Below are positions 42,448 through 51,257 of a stretch of 64,000 nucleotides of DNA, piece by piece (the first letter of the stretch is position 1; every line of letters starts with the position of its first letter). Under the pieces are notes generated by a model. That model was not told the origin of the DNA. It saw nothing but the letters and a program-made list of their open reading frames with translations, and searched no databases. The translations under genes and the position numbers were made by a program. Origin of the DNA: Peribacillus simplex (GTDB taxonomy: Bacteria; Bacillota; Bacilli; Bacillales; DSM-1321); contig NZ_FTMX01000005.1 of assembly GCF_900156045.1 (NCBI RefSeq), forward strand, positions 186,001 through 250,000, read 5' to 3'.

Positions 42448-43575
42448 ATGTTGAATATGCAAAAAATCATTGTAGTTGGTGCAGGAATTTTGGGAGCTTC
42501 AACTGCCTATCAGTTGGCTAAAAATGGGGCTGAAGTGATCATTATTGACCGTCAAGATGTCGGTCAGGCAACATCTGCAGCTGCAGGAATCGTTTGCCCG
42601 TGGATATCACAAAGGCGCAACCAAGCTTGGTATCTCCTTGCCAAAAATGGTGCGGCTTTTTATCCGGGTTTAATTGAAGAACTTGAACGGGACGGCGAAA
42701 CAGAGACTGGTTATGCCCAAGTAGGGGCCATAAGTTTACATACAGATGAAGCTAAATTGAATGCCATGAAGAACCGGGCGGCAAAACGGAAAGAAGATGC
42801 ACCGGAGATTGGGGCGATCACATTACTTTCCGCAGAAGAGACTCGTGCCTTATTCCCGCCTCTTTCCAGTGAATATGCAGCCGTTCACGTGAGTGGTGCC
42901 GCGCGGGTCGATGGACGCGCACTTCGTGATTCCTTATTGCGGGCATCACAAAAAAACGGTGCAAAACTTTTGTATGGTGAGGCCATACTTTCACATAACG
43001 GTGCACAAGTGACAGGTGTAACACTTGGAAATGAATTCATACCTGCCGATAAAGTGATTGTTTGTGCTGGAGCTTGGGCACCGGAATTACTGAAGCCACT
43101 GGGCGTGAATTTTCAAGTCACCTTCCAAAAGGCTCAAATCATTCACCTGGAAACGCCAAATGAAAATACGAATAACTGGCCTGTAGTCATGCCTCCGAGT
43201 GATCAATATCTTTTGGCTTTCGATAATAACAAAATCGTTGCTGGGGCGACTCATGAAAATACGGTAGTTTTCGATAACCGAATGACCGCAGGAGGGCTGC
43301 AGGAAGTTTTCAACAAAGCCTTGCAAACCGCTCCCGGTTTAACAGATAGTACGTTTGTTGAAGCAAGGGTCGGATTTCGTCCCTTCACGCCGGGATTCCT
43401 TCCGGTCATGGGTCCTTTACCTGACTGGGAAGGCATAATCGTAGCAAATGGTCTTGGAGCTTCCGGTTTAACAATGGGCCCATATTTAGGCTCCCTATTG
43501 GCAAACCTCGCACTTGATAGAAAAATCGAAATCGATATAGAAAATTATGATGTAAGAGGTGCACTTTTCACATAA
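42448..43575 (+). CDS. FAD-dependent amino-acid oxidase (DAO family)
   Basis: About 375 aa. The N-terminal FAD motif is IIVVGAGILGASTAYQLAKN; then DRQDVGQATSAAAGIVCPWI SQ, VICAGAWAPELL-like VIVCAGAWAPELLKPLGVNF, ARVGFRPFTPGFLPVMGPLP and GLGASGLTMGPYLGSLLANL. These fit the glycine-oxidase / D-amino-acid-dehydrogenase branch. It probably oxidises a D- or small amino acid, but the substrate is not certain. Starts at 42448 and 42457 are both possible. Monocistronic with its own terminator. Confidence 0.88.
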   Translation: MLNMQKIIVVGAGILGASTAYQLAKNGAEVIIIDRQDVGQATSAAAGIVCPWISQRRNQAWYLLAKNGAAFYPGLIEELERDGETETGYAQVGAISLHTDEAKLNAMKNRAAKRKEDAPEIGAITLLSAEETRALFPPLSSEYAAVHVSGAARVDGRALRDSLLRASQKNGAKLLYGEAILSHNGAQVTGVTLGNEFIPADKVIVCAGAWAPELLKPLGVNFQVTFQKAQIIHLETPNENTNNWPVVMPPSDQYLLAFDNNKIVAGATHENTVVFDNRMTAGGLQEVFNKALQTAPGLTDSTFVEARVGFRPFTPGFLPVMGPLPDWEGIIVANGLGASGLTMGPYLGSLLANLALDRKIEIDIENYDVRGALFT

Positions 43576-43640
43576 CTTCCAAATCATTCATTTGATTTGA
43601 AAATTCACCACCAGTTTTTTTCAAATGGTCCATATCATAA

Positions 43641-43674
43641 AAAATCAAGGACCTTTAATGTGTCCTTGATTTTT
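43641..43674 (+). terminator. Terminator of the DAO-family gene
   Basis: AAAATCAAGGAC / GTCCTTGATTTT stem followed by TATTCTTT. 43675-43939 holds nothing I can support. Confidence 0.75.
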
Positions 43675-43939
43675 ATTCTTTAATTTTTCCAACAGGACAT
43701 TTTTGTTGAAATATGACAAATTTAAATATCTATGTACCATGAACAATATTTACATAATCATCAAATAACGCTGTTATCAGTTTTTCTCTAAAGGAAATTG
43801 TTGAAGCCACAAATAACCATCATCAACAATACATACCTTTTTTGTCCCATACTTGACTGTTGATGGTTAAGTTCCTTAAATCGTATTCAATAAAGTAATG
43901 AATCCATTTACTATTCTGTTCTTTTAAATGAAAAAAAAT

Positions 43940-44032
43940 TTATTGATTAATATCAGGTCCACTCACTTCTTCATAGATAACTTTTAACTCTTCAATGGTA
44001 AGTGATTTTAAAAATTCCTCTAGTTCATCCAT
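43940..44032 (-). CDS. Putative SOS-controlled 30-aa microprotein
   Basis: An ORF too short for usual gene calls: MDELEEFLKSLTIEELKVIY then EEVSGPDINQ and stop. It is acidic and should form one or two amphipathic helices. Support for it being real: AGGAGG exactly 7 nt before the ATG, a good sigma-A promoter (TTTACT, 17 bp, TATAAT) and a near-perfect dyad with the GAAC-N4-GTTC core of Bacillus LexA sites just behind the -10. Next gene upstream is a uracil-DNA-glycosylase-like gene. I do not recognise the peptide; SOS-induced small proteins in bacilli include division inhibitors, but this one has no membrane helix or LysM. Confidence 0.65.
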   Translation of the reverse strand: MDELEEFLKSLTIEELKVIYEEVSGPDINQ

Positions 44033-44051
44033 GTTAATGCCTCCTATAATA

Positions 44052-44096
44052 AAGAACATTTGTTCTTATTATAATCTCCAAAATATCACTAGTAAA
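44052..44096 (-). promoter_or_regulatory. Promoter with LexA-like operator
   Basis: TTTACT (44096-44091), 17-bp spacer, TATAAT (44073-44068). Directly behind it AAGAACATTTGTTCTT (44052-44067 as read on +) has 7-bp inverted arms AAGAACA/TGTTCTT around TT. The core GAAC-N4-GTTC fits LexA/DinR sites; the outer bases are A/T rather than the consensus C/G. Confidence 0.65.
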
Positions 44097-44184
44097 TAGT
44101 TAATTTTACTTTTAACACTATTAGATGAATTAAAGACCTAATCAAATGTTTACCATCGTTTCAGTGAGCATACAGCCCTCGTCT

Positions 44185-44946
44185 TTAACCAACGGTCATT
44201 TCCTTTGAAAAATAGTGCTGTAACATTATTTTCATTTGCTCTTTATTTGCTGCAAATTGCTTATGACGATGACCATTTCCTCCAGATGGATGAGGAAATC
44301 CTAAAAGTATGTTGTTAGCATCCAAATAATCTTGACTCGCTAAATAGTTTAAGACCTTGGAAACATTAACGCCTAAAGGAATAATAAGCGGGCGTTCAAT
44401 GGTACCTATTTCGGTAGCAAAGCCTTCCATAATATTTTTTTTAAGCAACTCGGTCTTTAGCATATTCGGAGTCGTTCCACTGTAGTTTTTCCCTTTATAA
44501 AAGACTGGATAGGTTAAAACAGAGGTAGTATGAACGAGGTGACTAGCTTTGTTAAAAAGATCCAGTGTGGACGATATATTAAAGTATGTGTTTAATCCAA
44601 GCTCATCTAACATTTGAACCAAATTTTTTCTCATCGTTCCTTCAAAACTGGAATTCTTTTTTACTTCGTGCAGGATCTCTTCATCGCTATGTAAGTGCCC
44701 TCTTGCATTAATTACGGTAGAATACGATTTTTTCATTTGATGTAAACCAGGAGTGATTCCGACAATCACCACTTTGGCCCGTTCATTTACATATTCAAAA
44801 GGAGCGTAATAGATTTCAAGCTTTTTCTTTTCATCTCTTTCAAGCAAAAATTGTTCGCTCTGTATCATTTCATCTGTATAGGCAACAGGTAAAGCATTAA
44901 TTAAGTCCTTAAATTTCGTAAAACTAGAAAAATTAGCGATCCCCAT
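44185..44946 (-). CDS. Uracil-DNA glycosylase-like protein
   Basis: 253 aa. VVIVGITPGLHQMKKSY carries the GxxPG motif of the uracil-DNA glycosylase superfamily, and NILLGFPHPSGGNGHRHKQF carries the HPSG-type second motif; between them lies a typical alpha/beta core (RPLIIPLGVNVSKVLNYL). Substrate and partner are unknown; such proteins may remove damaged bases or have lost catalysis. ATG behind GAGGGG. The microprotein gene with a LexA-like box lies 150 bp downstream on the same strand, but no LexA site was seen in front of this gene. Confidence 0.75.
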   Translation of the reverse strand: MGIANFSSFTKFKDLINALPVAYTDEMIQSEQFLLERDEKKKLEIYYAPFEYVNERAKVVIVGITPGLHQMKKSYSTVINARGHLHSDEEILHEVKKNSSFEGTMRKNLVQMLDELGLNTYFNISSTLDLFNKASHLVHTTSVLTYPVFYKGKNYSGTTPNMLKTELLKKNIMEGFATEIGTIERPLIIPLGVNVSKVLNYLASQDYLDANNILLGFPHPSGGNGHRHKQFAANKEQMKIMLQHYFSKEMTVG

Positions 44947-45213
44947 AAAATACTATCCCCTCTTTCTAACTTCCATTTATTTTGGCCATATCAGTATATC
45001 AGAAATTCAGATTCCCAACCGAATATAGGCTACATTATGAATCTTTTTGAATCCGTATGTTCATTAACGGAAATTGAGAAAATACTAGTTTTCTTTATAG
45101 TGCTGTATTAACTCTCCATAATAATAAAAACGTAATGAAGTATGCTTTATGGTACCTATACAAAAAGGGAAAAAAACGCATATTTACAAGTCAAAATAAT
45201 TAAAGGGGAAAAA

Positions 45214-46038
45214 ATGAGTTATCTAGGAAAGTACATGAAAATGCCGCCGACATTTGAAAAGCTTCAGAAATTGGAAAAGGTTATTGAAAAAGAAGGATAC
45301 TCATTAGCTGATTTAAGTCTTTACTTACAAGTAAACTTCCCGCATTATGAAATCACTCCCTGCGATGTCATTCCGTTTGCAAATATAGGTTGTGACGGCA
45401 TTCATTATGGCTTCCTATCTGATTTTGGAATGGTATCTGACTTGGAGAATGCGTTTATTGTTTGTATCAGTCCAATGGATGATTTTGATGAACACATAAA
45501 GATTGTAGCAAGGAATATTAGGGAGTTTGTTAACTTGGTTTGTAAGATGAAAGATGCCACTACAATTTCTAACATAAATTTAATTAAAGAAGAGGAACAG
45601 TATATTAGTTTGCTCAAAGAACTGAAAAAAGAAGAAATTGAGGAATATGAAGAACAAGCAAACTATATAGTAGAAAAAATAATATCGACATTTGGATGCG
45701 AAATAATAGAGGATGTATATCAATATGTGGAAAAAGATGTAATGACAGCAAGAGAGCAACAAACAATGTTACCAACTCTGGATGGTATTGGTATAGTATC
45801 TTTTGACAGTATTAATAGCAACCATAACATATATAAGCTTGAAAAAATTATGGAGATTGACTTGGACGACGTGAAATCCTTTTTCAATTCAGCAAATACA
45901 GAAAGTAAACTGGCTTTCATAAGTGGTGCACAATTTACTTACTTAATTTCAGACGAGATAGAGTTAAAAGAATTGGTCATTAATGAATTGATCAAATTAG
46001 GTTTAAATGATGAAGCAGGAAGATTAAAAAGAATATAA
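45214..46038 (+). CDS. Orphan hypothetical protein, 274 aa
   Basis: From the ATG at 45214 behind AAAGGGG. The region IPFANIGCDGIHYGFLSDFG ... ENAFIVCISPMDDFDEHIKI VARN is reminiscent of SMI1/KNR4 (SUKH)-type folds used in immunity and signalling, but the match is by eye and weak. The middle is a charged helix (LLKELKKEEIEEYEEQANYI VEK). No signal or membrane segment. The gene is markedly A+T-rich compared with its neighbours and stands alone, so it may be acquired. Function unknown. Confidence 0.6.
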   Translation: MSYLGKYMKMPPTFEKLQKLEKVIEKEGYSLADLSLYLQVNFPHYEITPCDVIPFANIGCDGIHYGFLSDFGMVSDLENAFIVCISPMDDFDEHIKIVARNIREFVNLVCKMKDATTISNINLIKEEEQYISLLKELKKEEIEEYEEQANYIVEKIISTFGCEIIEDVYQYVEKDVMTAREQQTMLPTLDGIGIVSFDSINSNHNIYKLEKIMEIDLDDVKSFFNSANTESKLAFISGAQFTYLISDEIELKELVINELIKLGLNDEAGRLKRI

Positions 46039-46245
46039 AATAGAATAATTTTTGCACACTGGTAGGCTAGATCAAGATATCAGGTGCGGACCCAATGTTT
46101 AAGGTCCTCCTTTTTCATACCATTAACAACTTTAAACTGAACCCTTTCAAAAAAAAGATAAATTGCTTTCCACCCCTTGGGATGAAAAGAATTTATCTTA
46201 AAATGGTATTTGGGGATGAAAAAAATTTGGGTTTACAAAATGAAA

Positions 46246-47184
46246 CTATTGATTGAATCTTCCGCGCTGGCGAAGTAATTCACGGTTCAGGTTCGGATCT
46301 TTTTCAAAAGCAGCTCGTCCGTGAAGCCAGAATATATTATTTACGACAACTAAATCTCCAACAGGCAGTTCAAGTTCAAGGACACTTTCATCGCTTTCTA
46401 ATGAATCGGATAATTCGCGTAAGTATTTGGCTTGTTCGATTGATTCAGGATAAACGAATTGATCGATATAACATATACCAGGTTTGTTATTATGATTGAA
46501 GAATGTCAATCTTTCAATCTCCTGATCAATGTTCTTGCTTTTTGGAGCCTTATACGTGAATTTGTGGCTGGATAATGGATGATTCACATACATATCAAGC
46601 TCTTTCCAATCATCTAAGTGCAATAAACGTGATTCGCCACCGCGTGCATTTTGTTCGATCATCTTCATCATTAGTAACCAATCCGTCGGTTCGTCTACAA
46701 AGGTGCCGTCCGTATGAAGGGTAAATAAACGATAAGCCTGACGCAAATACGAATCACTGCTATCCGTGTCTTGAACACTAAAACGGGCATAATATTTTCC
46801 TGACATTGCATCATGGTTTGGAGTTCCCAGCAAGTATGAAATGGCCGTTGCAAAAATGACGTATTCATCCGTATTTTCCGTAACACCCTCCAAGCCTAGG
46901 GTGAAGCCGCCGGATTCCCGATCATGAACAATGTTCCGAAGAACTTCACCAAAATCTTCACCCACTTGATCCAATAGATATGAAGCAATGATAAGTCGTG
47001 CATATGGTGTATATTCCAGATGCTGAACAGACTGATTATCCTTCGATACGGTTTCTAAAAAAGCGGCAATTGCCTCTTTAGAAATTTCTATATGATATAA
47101 ACGGCTGGATTGAGGGTGAACTTTCACCTCATATTTTTCTGTTTTCCTTTCGAACTTAGCTCTCTTTTTTTCTGCAATGCTCAT
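46246..47184 (-). CDS. glaH: Glutarate 2-hydroxylase (CsiD/GlaH)
   Basis: 312 aa Fe(II)/2-oxoglutarate dioxygenase. The 2-His-1-carboxylate triad is visible: His and Asp in LFTLHTDGTFVDEPTDWLLM and the distal His in NIFWLHGRAAF. NARGGESRLLHLDDWKEL and RLYHIEISKEAIAAFLETV fit the CsiD family. It converts glutarate plus 2-oxoglutarate to L-2-hydroxyglutarate and succinate. It is in line with lhgO, whose product removes L-2-hydroxyglutarate; together with the GntR regulator they make a glutarate module of lysine catabolism. ATG behind AGGAGG. Confidence 0.92.
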   Translation of the reverse strand: MSIAEKKRAKFERKTEKYEVKVHPQSSRLYHIEISKEAIAAFLETVSKDNQSVQHLEYTPYARLIIASYLLDQVGEDFGEVLRNIVHDRESGGFTLGLEGVTENTDEYVIFATAISYLLGTPNHDAMSGKYYARFSVQDTDSSDSYLRQAYRLFTLHTDGTFVDEPTDWLLMMKMIEQNARGGESRLLHLDDWKELDMYVNHPLSSHKFTYKAPKSKNIDQEIERLTFFNHNNKPGICYIDQFVYPESIEQAKYLRELSDSLESDESVLELELPVGDLVVVNNIFWLHGRAAFEKDPNLNRELLRQRGRFNQ

Positions 47185-47512
47185 GAATAATTCCTCCTGT
47201 TATTTGTAATATAGGTGACAAAGTTAACGGGAAATATAAAAAGCCAGTCGCACATGATCCCCAAATAAAATAGGAATCTAACTGTACAACTGGCTTATAT
47301 TCACTTCACTGCTCTATGCGAATAGAGTCACAGCGAATATGCAGTTTATGTAAGATTTATTTTTCCTGTTTCCAATCATTATGATCTTTACACGATTCTG
47401 AAAAGGTATTTTCCAAAAGGTGTTAATGTCATAATATTGGCTTAATTCCATTAAAACGTTTTTTCGTAAAATTGTCAACACTTTTAACATATTATTCTGA
47501 TAAATCACTTTC
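47185..47512. other. Gap inside the glutarate operon
   Basis: 328 bases without a supported gene. A long imperfect stem AGCCAGT...ACTGGCT (47243-47297) could act as an attenuator between the DUF3870 gene and glaH; no clear promoter seen. Confidence 0.35.
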
Positions 47513-47854
47513 CTAACTTGATAGTTTCGATTTATCTCCTGCTTTAATTTGCTGAAAATGGAGATCCAGGTCCTTCAAGGCAGCAATCAATGCATTAGCC
47601 GCCTTTCCCCGATAATAAGATTGAATGGATTCTATTGCGTCATCAACACCATCATTTAAACTGATCCCTTTTAATAAACGCCCAATAAATTCCCTGCCAT
47701 GCTCTGTTGCCAGTGTACAGGAAGCTTCCAGGACAACCCCATATTTAGCATCGACTTCTGCCGTGATGGTCAGTGTTTCAAAGACACTTTTCGCTGCCAT
47801 CCCTTGAGGTAAACGCGCATGACCTGCAATAAAAATTGTTTTACCATTGAACAT
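47513..47854 (-). CDS. DUF3870 domain protein
   Basis: 113 aa. GKTIFIAGHARLPQGMAAKS, EVDAKYGVVLEASCTLATEH GREF and the GISLNDGVDDAIESIQSYYR GKAANALIAAL tail match the DUF3870 family. Function unknown. It sits between lhgO (30 bp upstream) and glaH, so a supporting role in glutarate/hydroxyglutarate catabolism is the best guess. Confidence 0.8.
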   Translation of the reverse strand: MFNGKTIFIAGHARLPQGMAAKSVFETLTITAEVDAKYGVVLEASCTLATEHGREFIGRLLKGISLNDGVDDAIESIQSYYRGKAANALIAALKDLDLHFQQIKAGDKSKLSS

Positions 47855-47883
47855 AAGGCTTCTTCCTCTCTCTTTAACGAATT

Positions 47884-49101
47884 TTATTTTGTCAATACTG
47901 CTTCCAATAAGTGTGATTGTTCCGGAATGCGGTTAACAACCTCTTTACCAATTTCAATTGAGGCCGTTGCAGCAGGTGACGGTGCATTACATACATGGAT
48001 GGTCCGTTTCCCCATTATAATATGAAAATCATCCACCATATTACCATCATCCTGTAATGCCTGGGCACGTACTCCAGCAGGTGCAGGGATTAAATCATCT
48101 TCTTGAATTTCCGGAATTAACTCCTGCAGGCTTTTTGTAAATTGCTTTTTACTAAAAGAACGGACATATTCATCCATTCCTTCCTTCATGAATTTACTAG
48201 CCAGCTTCCAAAAACCTTTATAGCTTAAAACTTCAGTTAAATCTTTCGCATTGAAGTCCGTTTTCTTATAACCTTCCCGTTTGAAACTTAGTACAGCGTT
48301 TGGACCGGCATCCACTTCACCGCTAATCATCCGCGTAAAATGGACTCCCAAAAATGGAAACTTCGGGTTCGGTACCGGATAAATTAAATGATTGACAAGG
48401 AAGCGCTTTTCGGGCTTCAGTTTAAAATACTCACCGCGAAACGGAACAATTTTCATATCAGTCTTATACCCAGCTGCTGCTGCGATACGGTCACTGTGCA
48501 ACCCTGCGCAATTAATGACCATTTTTGCCTTAATGGTACCGTTGTTCGTATCGATGATGACATCATCAAAATTCTCGTCAATCTTCTCGACCTTTGTTTT
48601 CAGCTTAATTTCACCGCCGTTGCCCCGGATGATATCCGCCATCTTTTCACTTACCTGACGATAATTGACGATGCCGGCTTGCGGGACGCGAATCGCACCA
48701 AGCCCATTAACATGTGGTTCGATTTCCTTTAACTCATCCACGCCGATTCTTTGTATAGCCAGTTCATTTTGCAAACCGCGAGAATATAAATCATCTAATA
48801 GGGGCAACTCTTCAGGCTTTGTTGCAACAATGACCTTTCCGCAAATATCATGTTCAATTCCATGCATCTGGCAAAATTCCGTCATTGATTTGCTTCCTTG
48901 ACGGGCAAACCGTGCCTTGAAACTGCCCGGTTTATAATAAATGCCTGAATGAATGACGCCGCTGTTATGTCCCGTTTGATGATCTGCAACAACAGCCTCT
49001 TTTTCAATGACTACCACTTTAGCATTAGGAAAACGCTGGTAAAGTGCCATTCCCGTCGATAATCCTACAATTCCTCCACCAACAATTGCGAAATCATACA
49101 C
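47884..49101 (-). CDS. lhgO: L-2-hydroxyglutarate oxidase
   Basis: 405 aa from the GTG at 49101, 8 nt behind AAAGGAG. N-terminal FAD motif DFAIVGGGIVGLSTGMAL; HQTGHNSGVIHSGIYYKPGS with the family's conserved His; MVINCAGLHSDRIAAAAGY; PFRGEYFKLKPEKRFLVNHL IYPVP; VGAGPNAV-like DAGPNAVLSFKREGY; and ICNAPSPAATASIEIG-like HVCNAPSPAATASIEIGKEV. It oxidises L-2-hydroxyglutarate, the GlaH product, to 2-oxoglutarate and passes electrons to the quinone pool. Second gene of the operon, right behind the regulator. Confidence 0.93.
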   Translation of the reverse strand: MYDFAIVGGGIVGLSTGMALYQRFPNAKVVVIEKEAVVADHQTGHNSGVIHSGIYYKPGSFKARFARQGSKSMTEFCQMHGIEHDICGKVIVATKPEELPLLDDLYSRGLQNELAIQRIGVDELKEIEPHVNGLGAIRVPQAGIVNYRQVSEKMADIIRGNGGEIKLKTKVEKIDENFDDVIIDTNNGTIKAKMVINCAGLHSDRIAAAAGYKTDMKIVPFRGEYFKLKPEKRFLVNHLIYPVPNPKFPFLGVHFTRMISGEVDAGPNAVLSFKREGYKKTDFNAKDLTEVLSYKGFWKLASKFMKEGMDEYVRSFSKKQFTKSLQELIPEIQEDDLIPAPAGVRAQALQDDGNMVDDFHIIMGKRTIHVCNAPSPAATASIEIGKEVVNRIPEQSHLLEAVLTK

Positions 49102-49115
49102 AATTAACACTCCTT

Positions 49116-49790
49116 TTATTGATGATTTTTAGTATTCAGCAACTCCATATACGTAATTAAATTGTTCTTAGTCCGTAAGATGTGAAATTCTACTGCTGCC
49201 CTTAGTTCTGCAGGATCTCCTCTTAGTGCCGCTTCATATATCATCCGGTGTTCCCGTTGCGTTTCTGGGTAATAATCAATCAGCAAATTCGGCGCAATGG
49301 GTGAGATCCCCAGCGTTTCTACCATTTTTTGAACCCTTGGCCATGGGCACCCTTTTCGGAGGGTTTCATGAAAAGCCGCATTCAAAAGGATATAATGCTC
49401 ATTGGTTTCGTCAGATAACTGAATTCCTTCCATTTCAATCAATATTCCCTTTAGTTTTTCTTTGTCCTCCTTTGTTAAGTAAGGAAGTGATTTTTCTACT
49501 GCAAGTCCTTCAAGCAGAGACCTGGTATGATAAATTTCTTCAATATCATCCCGGGTGATCGGTGTGACGATTGCTCCTTTATGGGGAACCATTTCCACCA
49601 ACCCTTCCAGTTGAAGTTGTGTAAGGGCCTCACGAATGGGCATCCTGCTAACTTCCAGGCGATCGGCCCACTCCTCTTGGATGAGTCGCTCCCCCTTTTT
49701 CAACGTCCCATTCAAAATCGCTTGCCTAAGACTTTTCGTTACATTTTTAACGATTGTAGATTTATCTCTTTTAGAATTAGCATTATCCAA
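49116..49790 (-). CDS. GntR-family (FadR-type) regulator of the glutarate operon
   Basis: About 224 aa from the TTG at 49790 (DNANSKRDKST), 8 nt behind AAAGGTGG; the GTG upstream overlaps that site. Winged helix: VTKSLRQAILNGTLKKGERL, IQEEWADRLEVSRMPIREAL. C-terminal FCD ligand domain with metal-binding His positions (YILLNAAFHETLRKGCPWPR, YPETQREHRMIYEAALRGDP, AVEFHI). Like E. coli CsiR it most likely represses the operon and responds to glutarate. Inverted and repeated operator sites lie just upstream (49811-49905). lhgO starts 14 bp behind its stop. Confidence 0.9.
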   Translation of the reverse strand: MDNANSKRDKSTIVKNVTKSLRQAILNGTLKKGERLIQEEWADRLEVSRMPIREALTQLQLEGLVEMVPHKGAIVTPITRDDIEEIYHTRSLLEGLAVEKSLPYLTKEDKEKLKGILIEMEGIQLSDETNEHYILLNAAFHETLRKGCPWPRVQKMVETLGISPIAPNLLIDYYPETQREHRMIYEAALRGDPAELRAAVEFHILRTKNNLITYMELLNTKNHQ

Positions 49791-49810
49791 TTCAGCGTCC
49801 ACCTTTCGAT

Positions 49811-49905
49811 ATTGGATACAATTTAAACTATATCAACTTAATAAAGCGATTACAATACTGAAAATTAAATAAATTGTATCCAATTTAAAAAACACCGGAT
49901 ACAAT
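49811..49905. promoter_or_regulatory. Operator array for the GntR regulator
   Basis: ATTGGATACAAT (49811-49822) and its exact reverse complement ATTGTATCCAAT (49873-49884), plus a third partial copy CGGATACAAT (49896-49905). The TTGTATCCAA type resembles FadR-subfamily operators. One copy lies ~20 bp before the start codon, fitting autorepression. Confidence 0.7.
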
Positions 49906-50012
49906 ACATAAGGTAAACATCTCTACTCATATACAAATAATTTATTGCATTCGTTTATAAATAACTAAGGTTATACTTTAGCTATAGCCGCCGAAACCCC
50001 TGTCTCGAATGA

Positions 50013-50201
50013 AAAGTTTATCATACAAATCAAGAATACGCTGTGTTTGAATGTTTACAAGATGAACATTCAATAGGTGAAGCTTGGAAAAAGATATGGC
50101 AGCTGGAAGAAGAACAGAAATTGAACAGAAAATATAGTGTGGATTTTGAAATGTACTATCCTGATGGAAAAGTGGAAATACATATGCGGAAAAATAATTA
50201 A
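50013..50201 (+). pseudogene. C-terminal remnant of a GyrI-like effector-binding domain
   Basis: The frame reads YAVFECLQDEHSIGEAWKKI WQ, then KYSVDFEMYYPDGKVEIHMR and stop. This fits the end of GyrI-like/AraC effector-binding domains (xxWxxIWxW ... DFExYxPxxxVEIxxxx). No start codon and no upstream part remain. The remaining bases 50202-50546 hold no gene; a small stem CCGGTCACCCACCGG lies near 50265. Confidence 0.55.
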
Positions 50202-50546
50202 TAATAAGAACCTATTATGTTAAGTGATCCATAAAGGTAGGCTATGCTGGCCATAAGGGCAAGAACCGGTCACCCACCGGGGACTCATTCCTTTTTACTT
50301 TGCCTGTGTTCATTAGAGATGTGAAAAATCCCTCCTTTTGCAATATGACTTATCCCGTTCAGTTCATTTTGTAGTAGTTTCTTTGAGATGAACTTATTTT
50401 TATTCATTATTTTTTGGTGTCAGGATACATTAATATTTTATCTGAAAGCTACAACCGTGATAAAATCAAACAAATATAGTTATGAAAATTCATCTATAAA
50501 ATATGAAATTTGGCAAAAAAATCATTAGAATAAAGGGGAAAATTGC

Positions 50547-51257
50547 ATGGCGGTATTAATCGATTGGAAAAATAGTGCTCACGGGCATAAATTCATAGCA
50601 TCTTTTAGCGGAGGAAAGGATAGTGTCTTAGCCTTATATAAAGCAATGAAGGATGGGGAAGCTGTAGGACTGATTGTCATGCTGGAGGAGGAAGGAAAAC
50701 GTTCCAGATCCCATGGAATGCCTCCGGAACTTATAAAAGCCCAAGCTGAATCAATAGGTTTGCCTGTATATACAGCAGCTGCCAGTTGGTCTGATTATGA
50801 AAAAGTATTTATGCGCCTTTTAGAAAATGCTAAAAATCAAGGAGCAGAAGTGTTGGTAACTGGAGACTTGGATATGCCCGCTCATGGCTGTTGGCATGAT
50901 AAGGTTACGAAGAATGCCGGGTTGAAACTTGGAATGCCTTTATGGGAAATGAACCATCGTGAAGCTGTCGAAGAGTTCATGAATCTAGGATTCGTAACGA
51001 TCATTGTAACCGTTAATTTATCATTGGGAATGCGAGAAGATGATTTAGGGCGAACGTTAACCCATGAATACATGAAGGAACTTGAAGCTCGCGGCATTGA
51101 CCCCTGCGGAGAAGGTGGAGAGTTTCATACAACAGTATTAGATGGGCCTATTTTTAAACAGCCAATACCCGTTCGTAAATGTGAGATTATTAAGGATGGG
51201 GAGTATGCTTTTTTACCTTTGGAGTTAGATCATATAACGAATAAGAGTACCTTATAA
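50547..51257 (+). CDS. Dph6-like ATP pyrophosphatase (diphthine-ammonia ligase family)
   Basis: 236 aa. SFSGGKDSVLALYKAMKDG is the PP-loop (SGGKDS) of N-type ATP pyrophosphatases; GDLDMPAHGCWHDKVTKNAG and GIDPCGEGGEFHTTVLDGPI F are the Dph6/TIGR00290 signatures. The eukaryotic and archaeal relatives amidate diphthine on elongation factor 2; bacteria lack diphthamide, so the bacterial product must act on another substrate, which is unknown. ATG behind AAAGGGG. Single gene. Confidence 0.88.
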   Translation: MAVLIDWKNSAHGHKFIASFSGGKDSVLALYKAMKDGEAVGLIVMLEEEGKRSRSHGMPPELIKAQAESIGLPVYTAAASWSDYEKVFMRLLENAKNQGAEVLVTGDLDMPAHGCWHDKVTKNAGLKLGMPLWEMNHREAVEEFMNLGFVTIIVTVNLSLGMREDDLGRTLTHEYMKELEARGIDPCGEGGEFHTTVLDGPIFKQPIPVRKCEIIKDGEYAFLPLELDHITNKSTL

